DNA of 64,000 bases from Apoda limacodes (lineage: Eukaryota > Arthropoda > Insecta > Lepidoptera > Limacodidae): assembly GCA_946406115.1 (NCBI GenBank), contig OX291545.1, positions 17,064,001-17,128,000 of the forward strand, given 5' to 3'. Positions 1 through 13,327 of this stretch are shown here, piece by piece. The notes below the pieces were generated by a model, which made no database searches, was not told where the DNA came from, and saw only the letters and a program-made list of their open reading frames with translations. Position 1 is the first letter of the stretch; every line of letters starts with the position of its first letter. A program made the translations under genes and the position numbers.

Positions 1-1789
1 TGCACGGAGTGTGGGCGAGATGTCTCTTTTTCCAAATGTCTCAAATACATGGTTTCATTCCCACCGAAAAAATCGCAAGGGAATCTGAATACGTCAAGAA
101 AAACGTATGTGAAGTCCACAAACGGAACTGGATACGCGTGATGATGATGACGGATGGTGGCCCTAATAGCCTTTGAACAGTGAGAGGGTCGGTGATAACT
201 GTAGCTATTATACGTAATGGCTAATATAGAATATTCCAATTTTATGATTTCCGTAATATATCACCAAATACAGGAATACTTATAACCTTATAAAATCAAT
301 GTGCTCTGATCAAAGATCAATGTCCAAAAATATTTATTTATAAACTTAAAGAGCCACTTCTATAAAATATAACAAGAATATATTATTAACTTTTATTTAT
401 TTCTATTTTTGAATTTATTGAATAAAGTATACCTACTTATTTACATTATAAAGTACACCTATTGCATTTAGGTGGCATGAGTAATTTTGACAATTAACGG
501 TCCATATTTAGCCGAACAAAAGACAGCTATAATAAATATTGAAGAAAGTACATACAAATATATCACTTTTTATGTGCTGAATATCATAAAATTTATAACA
601 TTAATTTGTGACCTAAAATTTTAATAAGTTCAATGCCTGTTATAATAATATGATCTGTCATAATTTTGATTTCGCGAAGGTTTTGTAAAGAAAGATAGCC
701 ACGTAGAATATATATATACGTCGCCTAGATATATATTGACAAATTGTATCTAAATTATAAAAGTATCAACTTCGATCCAAAATAATAGGTGAACTGTTTG
801 TATAGTAAACTGAACGTTATAATAGCACCTAAGTACCAATAGAAACAAGTATAGATAAATTAGCGCTTTGATCGAAAAACTGTTACTATGCAATAATGTC
901 ACTAAAGTTAAAGTTTCCTAAATCAGATAATGTAAATAAGTATTGTCGTATTCGGCCACTCGACTAGCAAATCAAGAAAGAAACCTCGGGTGGCGGTCGA
1001 GCGTTATTCACGGCTCAATCAACCATCGTTTCGGCATTTGTAAGGTGAGTGCTTCACAACCTCTCAGCCAAGAGTTCCACAAAACATTCAACCTTTACTT
1101 TAAATATCTAAGTGTATTGAACTGAACTATTTATTCAATTCATGTTAACATATAATGCAGATCTTTGGTTAATGTAAAAAAAAAAATCTAGTAACAAAAA
1201 TGTCTGATGTTCATAAACTACAGTAACGGATATAAGACAGTTAAGACCAAATATGAAAATAAAGAAAATAAGCTCTCCCAGTCCGGTCTCCTCCAATCGC
1301 GCACCTCGCTTTTATTACATCCATAAATTCATCATATCGCAACGGCAGGGGCGCTCGCCATTGGCCGCGAGACAAAGACCGCGGCAACCTTTCACTCGCA
1401 CCTCCTTCATATTAATATTGAATTTTTCTCGCCCCCCAACTGCCTCCCAAACGGGAGGCTCTATACTCACTCGCCCCCGTATTGTTGTTATCTTTAATGT
1501 TGTGGAAAACGCGTTTTCTTGTGTCGTTAACTTTTATATTGCACGAGTGATACTTTTACGGGTTTGATACATAACTCATGACGATGCTTTCAGTTTGACT
1601 ATTATGCAATCTTTTTTGTTTTTAACCCAATATATCGAAAACAAGTAGAGTATTCTGAGATGGCTATGGTAACTCATTGATATAACTACGCATACGAGAC
1701 ACATCATACTCAAGTAAATAATGCTGGCTAAAACAATTTACAATCGAGTCAAACATTGACGACTGAAGGACAAGGTTCTACTTACACAT
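1..1789. other. No gene seen; AT-rich with a CpG-richer patch
   Basis: No splice-compatible conserved exon or RNA gene found. A GC/CpG-richer patch at about 1270-1480 (GGGGCGCTCGCCATTGGCCG, CCGCGGCAACC) is open for 104 codons from an ATG at 1253, but its product has no recognisable motif. Confidence 0.4.
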
Positions 1790-2010
1790 GTCATTCTCCT
1801 TGGAAAACGAGGCTTAGGCCATAGTGCAAATTAGTGGACTATCAAGATGTCATCCTAGCCGTTATACGCGCAATTTTAGGGGCACGGGCCTCTTCTTGGA
1901 AAAGGAGGCTTAGGTCATAGTCCACCACGCTGTACTAATGTGGATTGGCGGCCGTTGTTAACCTAGTGGCCACTCGACTAAATCGCCTATAATGACTCTG
2001 GACTTAGCTT
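1790..2010. repeat. Family-F fragments, duplicated
   Basis: Two similar segments (TTGGAAAACGAGGCTTAGGC near 1799 and TTGGAAAAGGAGGCTTAGGT near 1896) precede CCACCACGCTGTACTAATGT and TGGATTGGCGGC. The first half is a local duplication of the second. Confidence 0.5.
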
Positions 2011-2669
2011 GACGACTGCTGTTATATCACAAATAGCCAAGTGCAGAGAAAAATAAGTATGTAAGTATTTTAGAAGAGGCAGTATTTTAGACACATAGGA
2101 AACCTAGATTTTTCTTAACTCATATTCATATACGTATTTAATAATTCTAAAATAATTCACTTTTAAAACATAACTGATCTACGCAACTAACGCAATCTAA
2201 CTATTTATGCTGTACAAAATCAAAACGAAACAAAGAACATAATATATTAATCATTCTGAAAGGGGTTGACTTCCTCCCCTCTAATGTTTTCCTTTAGTGC
2301 ATTGTCTGACTGCCAAAATTAAAAAAGAGGAAACAACCTGTCTCCGTTTTAAATGACAACGACCTAGTATTTTTTTTCTGTTTTTCATTTTTCCAGTACA
2401 TTATTTACATTCTTTTCTGTTTCATGTTTTTTTAATAACTTTTAAACGCCAATATATAATGAATACCGATATATTTATAAAAAAAACCATTGCGTTGAGC
2501 CTTTGAAAACTATTTTCTTACAACATGAAAAATATTTTTATCTTTAGGTTTTTTATTTTAGTTCATTTATTTTAAATAATTTATTATATTTAAGGTTGTT
2601 TATTTTACTCAATTTGTTTACTTAATTTATGTCAAAGTATGTTATAATACTTGTAATCAATATAGTAAA

Positions 2670-2890
2670 ACTAGCTTTTTTCTGCAACTTCGCCCACTTA
2701 TCGGCGTTTATACGCCAACTCCTTGTAACGGCAAGCTCTGGTTAAGCTATAGTACGTTCACGTTAAAATCAATCCTCCGAGAACTTTCGATTTTTTCCTC
2801 TTCTTTCTTCTCTGTCTCCTTAACTATTTCTGTGTAAAATTTCAGCTCACTTATATGCTTCCCAGCGACGTTAACAAACAAAAAAATAAA
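2670..2890 (+). repeat. Family-B element, 5' part
   Basis: CTAGCTTTTTTCTGCAACTTCGCCC and GGTTAAGCTATAGTACGTTC match the start and middle of family B. The 3' end is lost. Confidence 0.6.
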
Positions 2891-3544
2891 CAGATTTTCA
2901 CTAATATTAGTTAGAATTTTAACTTTATATTGGATTTTTCACGCCGTATAAACACATAGGTAAGTCTCGTTTAGAGCAAATATGAAGAACATCATATTTG
3001 CTCAGAACATATGGAAACTCTAGAACAGCTTAATGCACACAGTAATAAAAGAAAATAAATAAAGTAATGATTTTTTTAAATGAACTTTGGATAGATTTTT
3101 CAATGTGATTTACTAATAAATCTAAGATAAGATAAATAAATGTACTGATTATTTTCAAACATGTAACCCTTATATTTCAAAGCTCAAAGAAATCGCTAGC
3201 AATATCTGTCTGAAAAATATATCGGATTGCTTTGTCGCAGCTTTCTAAAGCGAAATCTATTTTCCTTCAAATCTAAGTGAATCCCCGTGCGGATTGGAAA
3301 TGTACCCTTTACCTACCACCGGGCGAGGCAATTGATATTCTAACAATACAATGTATGAATAAAATATAAACTGAGCTCCTATCAGACGTGTTCTTTGCGA
3401 TCGCCGCATGGATTTTGCACAAATCTTTTGTTACACAGTCAGACTACGAAGAAAAGCCTAAATAGCAATGGATTTAAATTTGTATAAGAGATATCTTAGG
3501 TGATTTATTTTACATTTCTTCGTGGGATTCTCAATATTATATCA

Positions 3545-3745
3545 TATTATAAATAAATAAATAAATAAATATTTTTGGACATTACACACAGCGCCGTCTG
3601 GCCCCAAAGTAAGCAGAGCTTGTGTTATGGGTGTCAGACAACGGATACAGATACATATATATTACTTTTTTTTTTGTAAATACATACATATTATACATAA
3701 ATACACCCAGAATCAAGACAAACAGAAATGTTAGATCACATAAAA
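3545..3745 (-). repeat. tRNA-headed SINE (family E), head lost
   Basis: The plus strand shows a (AAAT)n run, GGACATTACACACAGCGCCG, CTTGTGTTATGGGTGTCAGA and AAATACACCCAGAATCAAGAC. In complete copies at 50.7 and 53.0 kb this is followed by an inverted tRNA-like head, absent here. Confidence 0.7.
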
Positions 3746-3754
3746 TATGAATTT

Positions 3755-4051
3755 TGTATGAATTTTGGTATTTTTGTATAGGTAAATAAATAAACATTGC
3801 TGTATTATCAAAACAGTTTGTTCCACCGTACTTACTTTATTTACAACTTAAGCATTAAATACTTTATCATTGATAAAGATATTAATGACTAAAAATAACA
3901 GTAAAAGAACAAAAATAATTTAAATATTTCTCTGAAATACTTGATAAGTTTCTTTTACCATATATTGTTTGTGAAAACTATCTATTTTTATTTATTAATG
4001 TATGAATTTTGGTATTTTTGTATAGGTAAATAAATAAACATTGCTGTATTA
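3755..4051 (+). repeat. Perfect 53-bp direct repeat, 244 bp apart
   Basis: Positions 3755-3807 and 3999-4051 are identical over 53 bp (both begin TGTATGAATTTTGGTATTTT and end AACATTGCTGTATTA). Neither flank continues the match. The 191 bp between them is AT-rich and without structure. Identity over a non-coding AT-rich stretch implies a recent duplication. Confidence 0.85.
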
Positions 4052-4246
4052 AATAAAGTATAGTGTTAAAATGCATCTTTACACGGAATAGCTTGTTAGT
4101 GACATATCTGACAATATATAGTAAAAAAGTTTTATATTTTACACAGTCAGAAATGCATTTGCTACCTTTTTTACATATGTGGTTAGTCTGATGATTATCT
4201 ATGAAATCTATAAATATGTATAAATAAGCATTAGTAACACATTTTA

Positions 4247-4432
4247 ATGGTCAAAGTTGGTTCTACAATTTGTGTGAATTACGAGCCCTCATTTGTTTTA
4301 GATACCTGTGATACGAAAGAACAGCCAAACATAGGACAGACTAAGAAATCAAGAGCATGTGTCACTATTGCTAAGAACATGGATTTGACTGGGATAAAAA
4401 GTAGATATTCCATTTCCTTACCTGGGACCTAA
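4247..4432 (+). other. 61-codon open frame, probably remnant
   Basis: The ATG frame reads MVKVGSTICVNYEPSF, then KNMDLTGIKSRYSISLPGT. After its stop, protein-like runs continue in other frames to about 4800 (NYNRRGQRYISESKKGYYD). That would suit a decayed transposon ORF, but no family is recognised. Confidence 0.25.
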
Positions 4433-4929
4433 ATAATCTAAGTTTTCATGCGAATCAATAAATTTGTAATAGCAAATTTCAAATAAAAAAGGGCATCGTT
4501 CGGTTCTTTAATAACTATAACAGACGAGGACAAAGATATATTTCAGAAAGTAAGAAAGGATATTATGATAAGACTGGCTGTATACTTGTTTGCTACATTA
4601 GTGGTATAAAAAACCTCTGGAATCCATTGCTGAACACAGCATTCATTGCAGTCACATTCAAAAAACCTACACTTTTAAATGTTTTACAAAGGAAGTAAGA
4701 ACTATTTCTCCATAAGCACACTGATATAAAGTAGCGGGCCAAATGCCACACAGCAAATTGAAAAATGGTGGCAATGCGAACATCATTTGAAAATATACCT
4801 TGGTTTAGTTTAATTATGAAGAATAAAATCTTTTGTTGTTATTAAAAATAAGTATATATAAGTAAGCCTAAGTAAGGGTTTCTGTGAATCAGCCTAAAGT
4901 TGAAGCTCGACGTAGATCTGTCATTTATT

Positions 4930-5080
4930 TATCTCATAATCAGCATCATCATCTCAGGCTATTTTGGTACATTGCTGGATACATGGCCTCCTCTATGGCG
5001 CGCCATTTCTCCCGGTCCTCTGCCGTCCGCATCCAGTCACCATCGGCGACCCTTTTAAGGTCATCGCCCCATCAGGCTGG
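4930..5080. repeat. Family-G repeat
   Basis: AATCAGCATCATCATCTCAG, GGCGCGCCATTTCTCCCGGT and CGCATCCAGTCACCATCGGC are shared with 23805-23960. Such ATCATCATC-led segments are common 3' parts of lepidopteran non-LTR elements (recollection). The 75-codon frame across it is not a gene. Confidence 0.6.
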
Positions 5081-7424
5081 AGGGTCCTATATATACAGAC
5101 TTTGTATATAACTGAATGAATGACTCTATCTGAATCATTCATTCATTTAGATTATAATTTTACACTTTGTTCAAAGATTGCTCTGGATAGGTCACTGGCA
5201 ACAGCAATTTTCTTTATTGTCCATTAATGCAACGGGTAACAAATCCTGGACGTAGACGGCGTCCCCTACTCATTTAGCTGTCGCAGAGTTATTTAATACC
5301 GCGAGTGACCCCAGCGCCCGACGCTCTTGCCTCATCTTGCCGCCAATGTTGTAAATGTATTGGACACATCTGCCGGACATTTTGAGACGCATTTCTAATT
5401 CAGTACATTAATTTTAAGTTTACCGAATTTGATTTGGGTGTCTGTTTATAATTTGTAACAGATAAGTGCTGCAGAGGTTACGACCTCTCGATAGGTTGGA
5501 AGGAAGTAGAATGACTAGCGTACGTTTTATTAAATACTTCATCGTGAATCGTAATATAACGGAGCTGTAAGTGACAGTGTCAGATATTTTGAATAAAAAT
5601 AATTGGAACGCCACTAGGTTATTCCTTTTTTTCATAAGTTTACATTCAAATGTTCAATAAAGATCCGGAAAGTCTTGCTAATTCAGAGGGATGATTCCTG
5701 TATTTTACTAGAAAGCCCTAAGGTAATATAAAATGGCTCTTTGTAGTCATTGTAGTAAATGTCAAAAACTCCCGTATCCTAAATCTGCATTTCTTTTATG
5801 GAATAATTAGTAATAAAATATTAAAATTTTATCGCAAGAAATAACCTGTAAAGAAGGAGGTTACCGAAGAATGTCCCTGGAAGCCAAGAAGGTCATCGAA
5901 GGTTCAGTTGATATTGTATTCCTGCCATGTAGTTCGGGAGTAATAAATGTCCAATTTCTTTCAAGTACAAGTTATAATTTTTTCTAAACCTGGTTACACT
6001 CTGATATATCCCATACCTACAAGTCGCACCCACTCGCTAACGGAAAGTTACTGTGAAGGTAGCTGCAGTAACTTAAAAAATTTTAATGACAATATATTAA
6101 AATACTCGTTACACTAAAATTACTACAGCCTGTAAATTGTAGTTGCGAAGTTTGCACTGAAAATTCGTCTCTATCTTGGTAAAATGTCCATGACCGCGAC
6201 TGTACTTTGTGTTCCAAACTAGTTTTATTGTAAAATAAAACTTTTGTCGAAATGGAAATAGCAAAATAGCAAATGTGTCGGAGCGAAACAGCACTCTATT
6301 TAATTTTAAGACTAAATAAACACTGTTTTTTTAATATTATAATTTTCCCTAAAGCTACACACAAGCACACAACTTATAGTATATATATATACATATATGA
6401 ACTAGTCAAATAGAAACTCGCAAACCCATACAAATCCCTTAATCTTTTTACATCTTAAATAAAATAGTCGAAAGTAGTGCTATATGGCCGGTTTCTTATG
6501 AATTAAATATGAGGGCTTTATTCGATTTCGAAGTCCCTCGATATCTGATAATAAAAGAGAAATTTATCGCACACACATATACTGGAACAGTATCAGAGTC
6601 TCATCGGTGGCTATTTTTTACGGCGTCCTTCCGTCGACAATCACTTCATACGGACCCCTGTCCGAACATACGATGACAGAATTATTTATCAGTTTGAAAA
6701 ATGACGGGAAATTGAATGTAGTCGCAATGTTTACAACGCATTTTCTGTCCAGTGTCCTCGGGGGCGCCTTCCCTTGCGTTCCGATGTCCACTTTTCAAAG
6801 AGGCCGCTCGGACGAGGGTCGAAAAAGTGTCCCTGGAGTAAAAAATAAAAAAAATATAACTGTACAAGCGTTTTCCGAATGTTACGAGTACTACACATAT
6901 ACGGTAGATGACAAAGAAAAAGTCGCTTGAGATGAAATTCGCGCAGTATAAGGCCATCCGTTTATATTTTATTCACTTTGTCTCAATAAAATTGTGCGCT
7001 CTGGGACTTTATTACGCCATTATGCAATCTATTTGAGTGGTTCAAAGACGTAACGGAATTCCAGCCGTCTCGTATGCCGAACTCAGAAATTAAACCTATT
7101 AGAAACATACTTTTGATCTATCTCAATAACTATTCATTCAGCTTTTGGCGTAAATAACAAATTCCTATTACAAATTCTTCTAAAAGTTTTATTTGTTGCT
7201 TAATATCCTTTTTACGTAGAAACTTCTAATGCAATTGTCAGAGAACTTTCATAATATAGAATAATATTTACTCTAATACTAGTTGTTTTCCCGCGGTGTT
7301 ACTCACGCAATAATGTTTTCTGTTTTATTAACTTGACCACAGCACTACTCGGGACAAAATTATGTGATTTATGTTTGGCACTAAACCAACTTATATGCAA
7401 CAATAGCGGGCCAAAGGTTTCATT
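5081..7424. other. No gene seen; GC-richer island at 6590-6960
   Basis: Mostly AT-rich unique-looking sequence. The island around 6600-6830 is rich in CpG and TCG (GGCGTCCTTCCGTCGACAAT, GGCCGCTCGGACGAGGGTCG) and open on both strands for about 100 codons, without a plausible protein. Could be regulatory. Confidence 0.35.
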
Positions 7425-7655
7425 CCATGGTAAAGTTGAGTTTAAAGATTAATAGACTTAAAGTGTTGATCCCATATCGCTTTGACTTTAAGACAGTCAA
7501 ACGGATCAAAGTGGTAACCAGATGCACCTCCCCTAAAATTGGTAGCAGTATGAGGGGCCCGACCTGAGACTTATAAAGTTGCAACCTGAGCCTCGCCGAT
7601 TTTTTGCTATGCCCTTCTTGATTGAAACAGCATTTACCAGAACCAGTGACCAACT
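7425..7655 (-). pseudogene. CR1-like LINE scrap (family D)
   Basis: The minus frame reads FNQEGHSKKSARLRLQLYKSQVGPLILLP, cognate to the LYKSQV segment of the copy at 14.9-15.3 kb. Adjacent plus-strand bases match the same region of the 23.5-kb copy. About 230 bp survive. Confidence 0.5.
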
Positions 7656-9069
7656 AGACGTTTAAATAATTAAACTCATTGCCCAATTGATTTTAAATCA
7701 TACCTTATGTTATTACAGTCACTCGCAGACCAATCCTTTTCTACCGTCAAGTAAGGCATTGATCTTCAGAGCATAACTTATATTTAATCCAAATTACGTC
7801 TGTAGATGTACTTACCGCATCTTACATACCAAATTGTATGAGCCCAAAATCGTCTTTCTATTTCAAACTATCCATAAAAACGCATGTGAAGTCAGAAGCA
7901 CATTAAAAACTATAAGATGTTTAGTATGGCATATACCAAACATGTCTTTCTTAAGCCTAATTTACACAGGTCAAGTGTTAAGTAAAGTATTGCGAGTACA
8001 GGTACGTACAGTGACCAATAGCAGCCGCCAGAACAGGCTGTTTACACTGCAGCTAGTAAAGTGTCATTTCCTGATCGAGATTGATGATCAACATCGCCGA
8101 ATGAGTGCAACTCTTTGTAGAATATTATTGTGAAGCAAATAGAACAAGGAATTTTACATAAATTAAATGAACTCTGACCATTTCACAATTATTAACTGTT
8201 ATGTAATGCAAGTTTGTTTATGAATGTATTGAGCTTCCATACTTCATACATAACAAGTGACGCACGGGACTGAGTGCGCGGGGGTTGTGACTTCTCCCAA
8301 ACTAGAAAGCTATTCTATTCGAATCCACTGGAAAGGCAACTTTGCCAGGCAAAACTTTACTATAGTAAAGTAAGTATAGTAAGTATTTATAAATACTTGA
8401 CCAATGTAAATCGCGCAGTAGAGACATAAAACAATTTTATTTTATTACATGACTCACATTCCTACATAGATCGATACCTTTCCTTGTCATATTATATATC
8501 CTGGTATACCTACTGTCTATAGTTACATTACGTACATATTATAGCGCCCATGGCCAGTCGTAAAAATGTTTTATACACCCCATACGGCGTCGTAAAAGGC
8601 GTAATAACGTGAGGAGGTATCGTGGAAGCAATTACTGATCTGTTATAGTTTGTTACAAAGGCTCTTGTTTATTATCGTTTTATTATCAACTCATTTGCTG
8701 AACAAGGACGGTGCTTAATTTAATTTCGAATTTTAGTTGATACTTAAAATAACTATCACCTGCATCGTTTGATGCTTAAATTTATGTGTAAATTAAGTAG
8801 TATATGAAAAGAAAAAAAAAATTGGTGTTACCGTAAGATTTGTTAAGCTGTTTTTGCAAATTTCCTGGTAAAAAATATCCATACGCTACAGTGACCGCTA
8901 AATATCATGGCCGTATGCTTGTTAGCAACTTTAATAGTATTTAAAATCTGATAATGAACAAGAAATATAGCAAGTCGAGCCTTCTGGAGATAATCAAAAA
9001 CTAACATCTATATTTAGTATGCATGCCTACATGTTTTTATTTTTATTATAGCATGTTTCCTAATAGGTA
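7656..9069. other. No gene seen
   Basis: AT-rich. A 99-codon plus frame at 7834-8133 does not start at ATG and has no recognisable motif. A GC patch near 8260-8300 is unassigned. Confidence 0.4.
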
Positions 9070-9418
9070 ACTAGATTTTGCCGGTGGCTCAGCCCGCCCT
9101 AAAGTCAGTTATCGACGTATAGTTTTTACGTCAACTCCTTTACCTCTAATGAAGTTTGCTATAGCAAGCTAAAGCTGTAGCTATAGTTCGTGTAAGCTGG
9201 GTTATAGTAATTCCCGCGGGAATTTTTGAATTTTTCAGCACCAAATAACTTATGTCCTTCCTGGGGATACAAACTATCTGCCTACTAAATTTCATCTGAA
9301 TCCTTTTAGCGGTTTAGGCGTGAAGAGGTGACAGACAGTCAGACAGATCTATACTAATATTACAAATGCGAAACTAACTGTTACTTTCGCATTTATAACA
9401 TTAGTATAGATACCTAAA
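9070..9418 (+). repeat. Family-B short element with RTE-type end and palindromic terminus
   Basis: The head TTTTGCCGGTGGCTCAGCCC, middle CTATAGCAAGCTAAAGCTG, the AAATTTCATCTGAATCC segment and the end TTTCGCATTTATAACATTAG are the standard parts of a repeat seen six or more times here. The last 65 bp form an inverted repeat (9355-9418). Confidence 0.75.
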
Positions 9419-9431
9419 CCCAGATTTTTTT

Positions 9432-9720
9432 TTTTAGGGTTCAGTACCCAAAGGGTAAAAACCCTTTACTAAGACTCCGCTGTCCTGATGATCCGTAATA
9501 GTTAGACAGTTTTCGTTTTTGCTTTTGATAACGGCAACAGGTAGCTGCTTGGAATACTCACAGAATATTTAGTTATATATTCACTTTAAAAATGAATAAT
9601 TATATTAAAATAAAACAAATATTTAAGGAGGCTCTCATACAACAAACGTGATTTTGCCGTTTTATAGATAGTGGTACGGAACCCTTCGTGCGTGAGTCCG
9701 ACTCGCACTTTGCCGATTTT
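9432..9720 (+). repeat. Family-A SINE copy
   Basis: The head TAGGGTTCAGTACCCAAAGG and tail GTCCGACTCGCACTTTGCCG delimit about 290 bp. The middle has CATACAACAAACGTGATTTT. This copy lacks the 5S-like insert seen elsewhere. Confidence 0.75.
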
Positions 9721-12700
9721 TAAATTAATTTTCTAATTGTACGTGACTCGTATTAAATCATAATGACACCTTCATTGCGTTAAGGAATAAGACTGACCTA
9801 CTTTTAATAAATAAACAAGTATGGCTTACTTCAAATATATAAAATGCAATGATAGCCTGGTGCTTGCCTATAATGGCTAAAATTACTAAAATTGACCACA
9901 CAAAACACCTCCTCCATTAAAAAACAATAAAATGTGCCAACTTTTATGATGATCGGGCAAAGGGTTTCGAAAATCATTGATGACAGCAAATTTTTTTAAT
10001 TAAAAACAAAAAATGGAATTAAAACAAACATTTGTACTTACTTCTTAAGTTATCATTACTATTATTTTACACCAAAGTATTGTACGATACCTACGCTGAA
10101 ATAGATCGTTTTCTGACCTAAGGCACAAGTGGTTATAAGCTTCGAAAGAAAAATCGATTTATTATCCGACTATTTCTAAATAAAACTTATGACAAAGCAA
10201 TAAAGGCAACCTAACCTAAAAAAAATTACTAATATACATATAGATATATAAAAAAAGTATATTTTTTAGATTGATATATAAATATCACTTAGTTAGCTAG
10301 ACTTATTTGTCAACCCTCTAGCAAGCAAACTTCGAAAGTCAGGTCGGTTTCAAAGTTGAATTATTTCTGAACGGTTCAAATTCTTATTACAATTTAAATT
10401 CAAGTCACGATTTTGCAAAATCGACGAAAATAAAATCAAACGTTCCGCCCCTCAGTTAGCTGAAATGGAAAATTTGATATAGCAAAAAGCGTCGAAATTC
10501 TGTCATAATATCTTACAAATACAAAAACAAAGCATTGTTTATCCCATAAAATCTTCTATTACAATGCTACCATAAAATAACTGTAGCTAGTCTTGAAAAT
10601 ACATTAAAACATCATACATATACTTTAGGTATCTTACTAAAACCGCTTCCCTTTTTTATTGGTTCATAATACCACTTCCGCACCCCATTATAATCATAAC
10701 AAAATTTCATAATCCCGCCCGCCCAACCAGGAAAAACCGATGCACTCTTACACCGCCCGCCTACAATATCATAACTCACTGGGATTGGTCGATATGAGTT
10801 GATATAATATCATAACGAGCCAGGATTGGGTGAGGGTGTAAGGCGCGTCCCTCCCGCGTCCCTTCGCCTCACCTTTCATTAAAGGTTAGTGCACCGGTTG
10901 TCTGCGTTATAAGTTTTATGTTCATGTGTTGACTTGTATCGCGATGCTCTTCCCGTTAGCTTCAATAAGTATGTCGGGCGCCTGCCCGCACCCTCCCGCC
11001 TTATATGAGTCGTAGGAAATGCCCACCGCCCAGGCCGGATCAATAATAATACCCATATCTGCAGCGGACTGGGCTTGCTTGAGGAATCGTCCCGACGTAA
11101 ACACAAAACAAATAATAAACGATTTGTGTAGCGCGGAGTCCGCGGGGGGTCTGCCCACGTCCGTTAGCCGCCGCAGAGCGGGATGAGATCAAAAGAACAC
11201 CCTCTTATCTCAACACACGACGGCGATTTATTTACAATAGATTGGTGTTTTTTATTGATGGAGGATATAATATATTGATTATGATTACGGTATATAAATA
11301 ACGCTATTTCAGATAGGTGTTGGCAGAAATCTATTGAAGTAAGTAAAAGATGTTTATAGACTTCATGATTGCAAATGATTTATAATTGTTTGAAAAAAAA
11401 GCCTATTGATTCAGGTGGATTACGCGTAGGGTAGACGTTTCTATTTTATTGTCTATCTGCTATAAAATATAACATACCTATACCTTTTATTATTTTCTAA
11501 TAATATCCATTCATTAATGCTAATATATATCAAACCCCTTTTACACCAATCTAGCTATATCACAAATGTGAATAAATAATTTATTCATTCATCGATAGAG
11601 CTTTTTAAATACTTTTAAAGAAAATTGTTTTTGACAAAATATGTGTAAAATTTCCACATATTACAAAAAAATTATAGTGCAGAACCCTTAATTAATTTTA
11701 CCCTTAATTAACTTACGACATACACTTGGCTAGGTTTTATTTAAATCACAGGAATTTGAAAAGGAACGCAGGTAACGAGCGCCTAACTTCATGTCACTAC
11801 AATATTTGCACACGTTAGAGACTACATGTCTACGACATACACTAATTAATAGTTAGTAATATATATTTAGACTCATTAATTAGTTTTTATTGTAAGTAAA
11901 ATTTTACATTAGTCAACGTATATCGTCTAGACTCTATGACAATAACAGGTAAATTTTTAAGGGCAGTGTTACGTAATAACAGGCATTTTTATTACTTCAG
12001 AGGCCTTTATAAAGTTGTTAGAGATGAGAAGAGTAGGAGTTGGCTGAAACGAAAGCATACCTGTCAATTTAAAATACTTTTAAATGAATATGAGGATGGG
12101 TAGATATGGATTTAACAATGAAATGACTGATTTATTTGGGGTTGTTTGAATCTAAAACATTTTTTCTTGCTATTACACAAAATTTTAAAAAGCCGCTGGA
12201 GTGTGATAATAAGATGTGGGATTCTATGTTTCGGTGAGCTTAGATAAATTGAAGGAACTAGATACAGAAATAAAGTAAATCGCGAAGGGCATCAGGAAGT
12301 GATTTATAAAATATGCTTTTGATTCAAAATATGTGACAAATTTATTTATAAAAGCTTGCAACCAGTTTTAAACAGATCTATGTGCAGAATAAACACGAAA
12401 GCGCTTCTATTTCCCGCAAAGGCGTTGCGCACCTGTAGTATACTCACTAACACAGAGCAAGTAAGCGATCTTTGCACAATTTATCAAATTGAGTTACCGA
12501 AGGCAATATCGTCGAGCGAACGCAATATTGCAGCGCGTGACCGCGTCTGCAATACGCGCTCAATACATCGGCCGGCGCCGGGCTCCCCGGGCCACTGCCC
12601 CCGCCCGTCTTCAGCCCTCCCCCGCCCGCCCAACTGACCATCTAGATATTTAGCTAACAATACCTCGCCGTCCCGCTCCCACCCCTAAACCACCCGCACT

Positions 12701-13327
12701 CCAGACAGGGACCGTGCACGCCTCCGGTCATTGCTATATTTATTGACGACTCTCATAAGTACGCGGGTCAGGTTATAAGTTCTTCGAAATGAATGGCCGA
12801 GTCACGTAGGAGGCGAGCGCCCGCCGAGCTTAACAAGAAACAACCTCCACCAGAACTTGGCCGGGTGGCAACCCCCTCTGCCGGTGCCGCTATAATTAAA
12901 AACAAAAGAATACAGAGCCACTCAGCCTCTTGGCTGCCGCCTTTGCACGCCAGTGCTCCCTCGAACAATGCAACCATTTATAATGAAAATTTTCAATGAC
13001 GACTAAATAAATGTTCAAAAATCTGCGTGCTTACTTTTGAAACAAATCAGAATCGAAAAATCCTAGGCGATCGAGAAATATGCAGTTTGCATGAAAAAAC
13101 AAAACAAAAAAAACAGTGCACCTACCTACTAAAACTTTTTAATTGTAGGTCATTCGTTTTATGATTATCTACCTAATTATAGATTAATTCAAGTGCTGTT
13201 TCAACAAGGCCAATATTCGTAATTCTCGATCGCTGTCGCATTTTGAGAGTCAAATTGGCTTCAAAAGTTTCCTCCCAAAAGGCGCATACAGCAGCTAACT
13301 AGTAATCTGTAGAATGTCTTTAAAAAA
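9721..13327. other. No gene seen; two CpG-rich islands
   Basis: Islands at about 10670-11200 and 12400-12960 contain CCCGCCCGCC-type runs and ATAATATCATAACTCA / AATATCATAACGAGCC near-repeats (10768 and 10806). Frames of 60-90 codons overlap on opposite strands there, without motif support. The sequence looks non-repetitive and could hold promoters or enhancers of a distant gene. Confidence 0.4.

Noticed and set aside
1253..1567. A 104-codon gene near the left edge
   Set aside because: It starts with ATG but the product shows no domain, signal peptide or repeat, and no splice partner is evident.
3545..3575. CRISPR-like or satellite array
   Set aside because: A plain (AAAT)n microsatellite forming the tail of a SINE.
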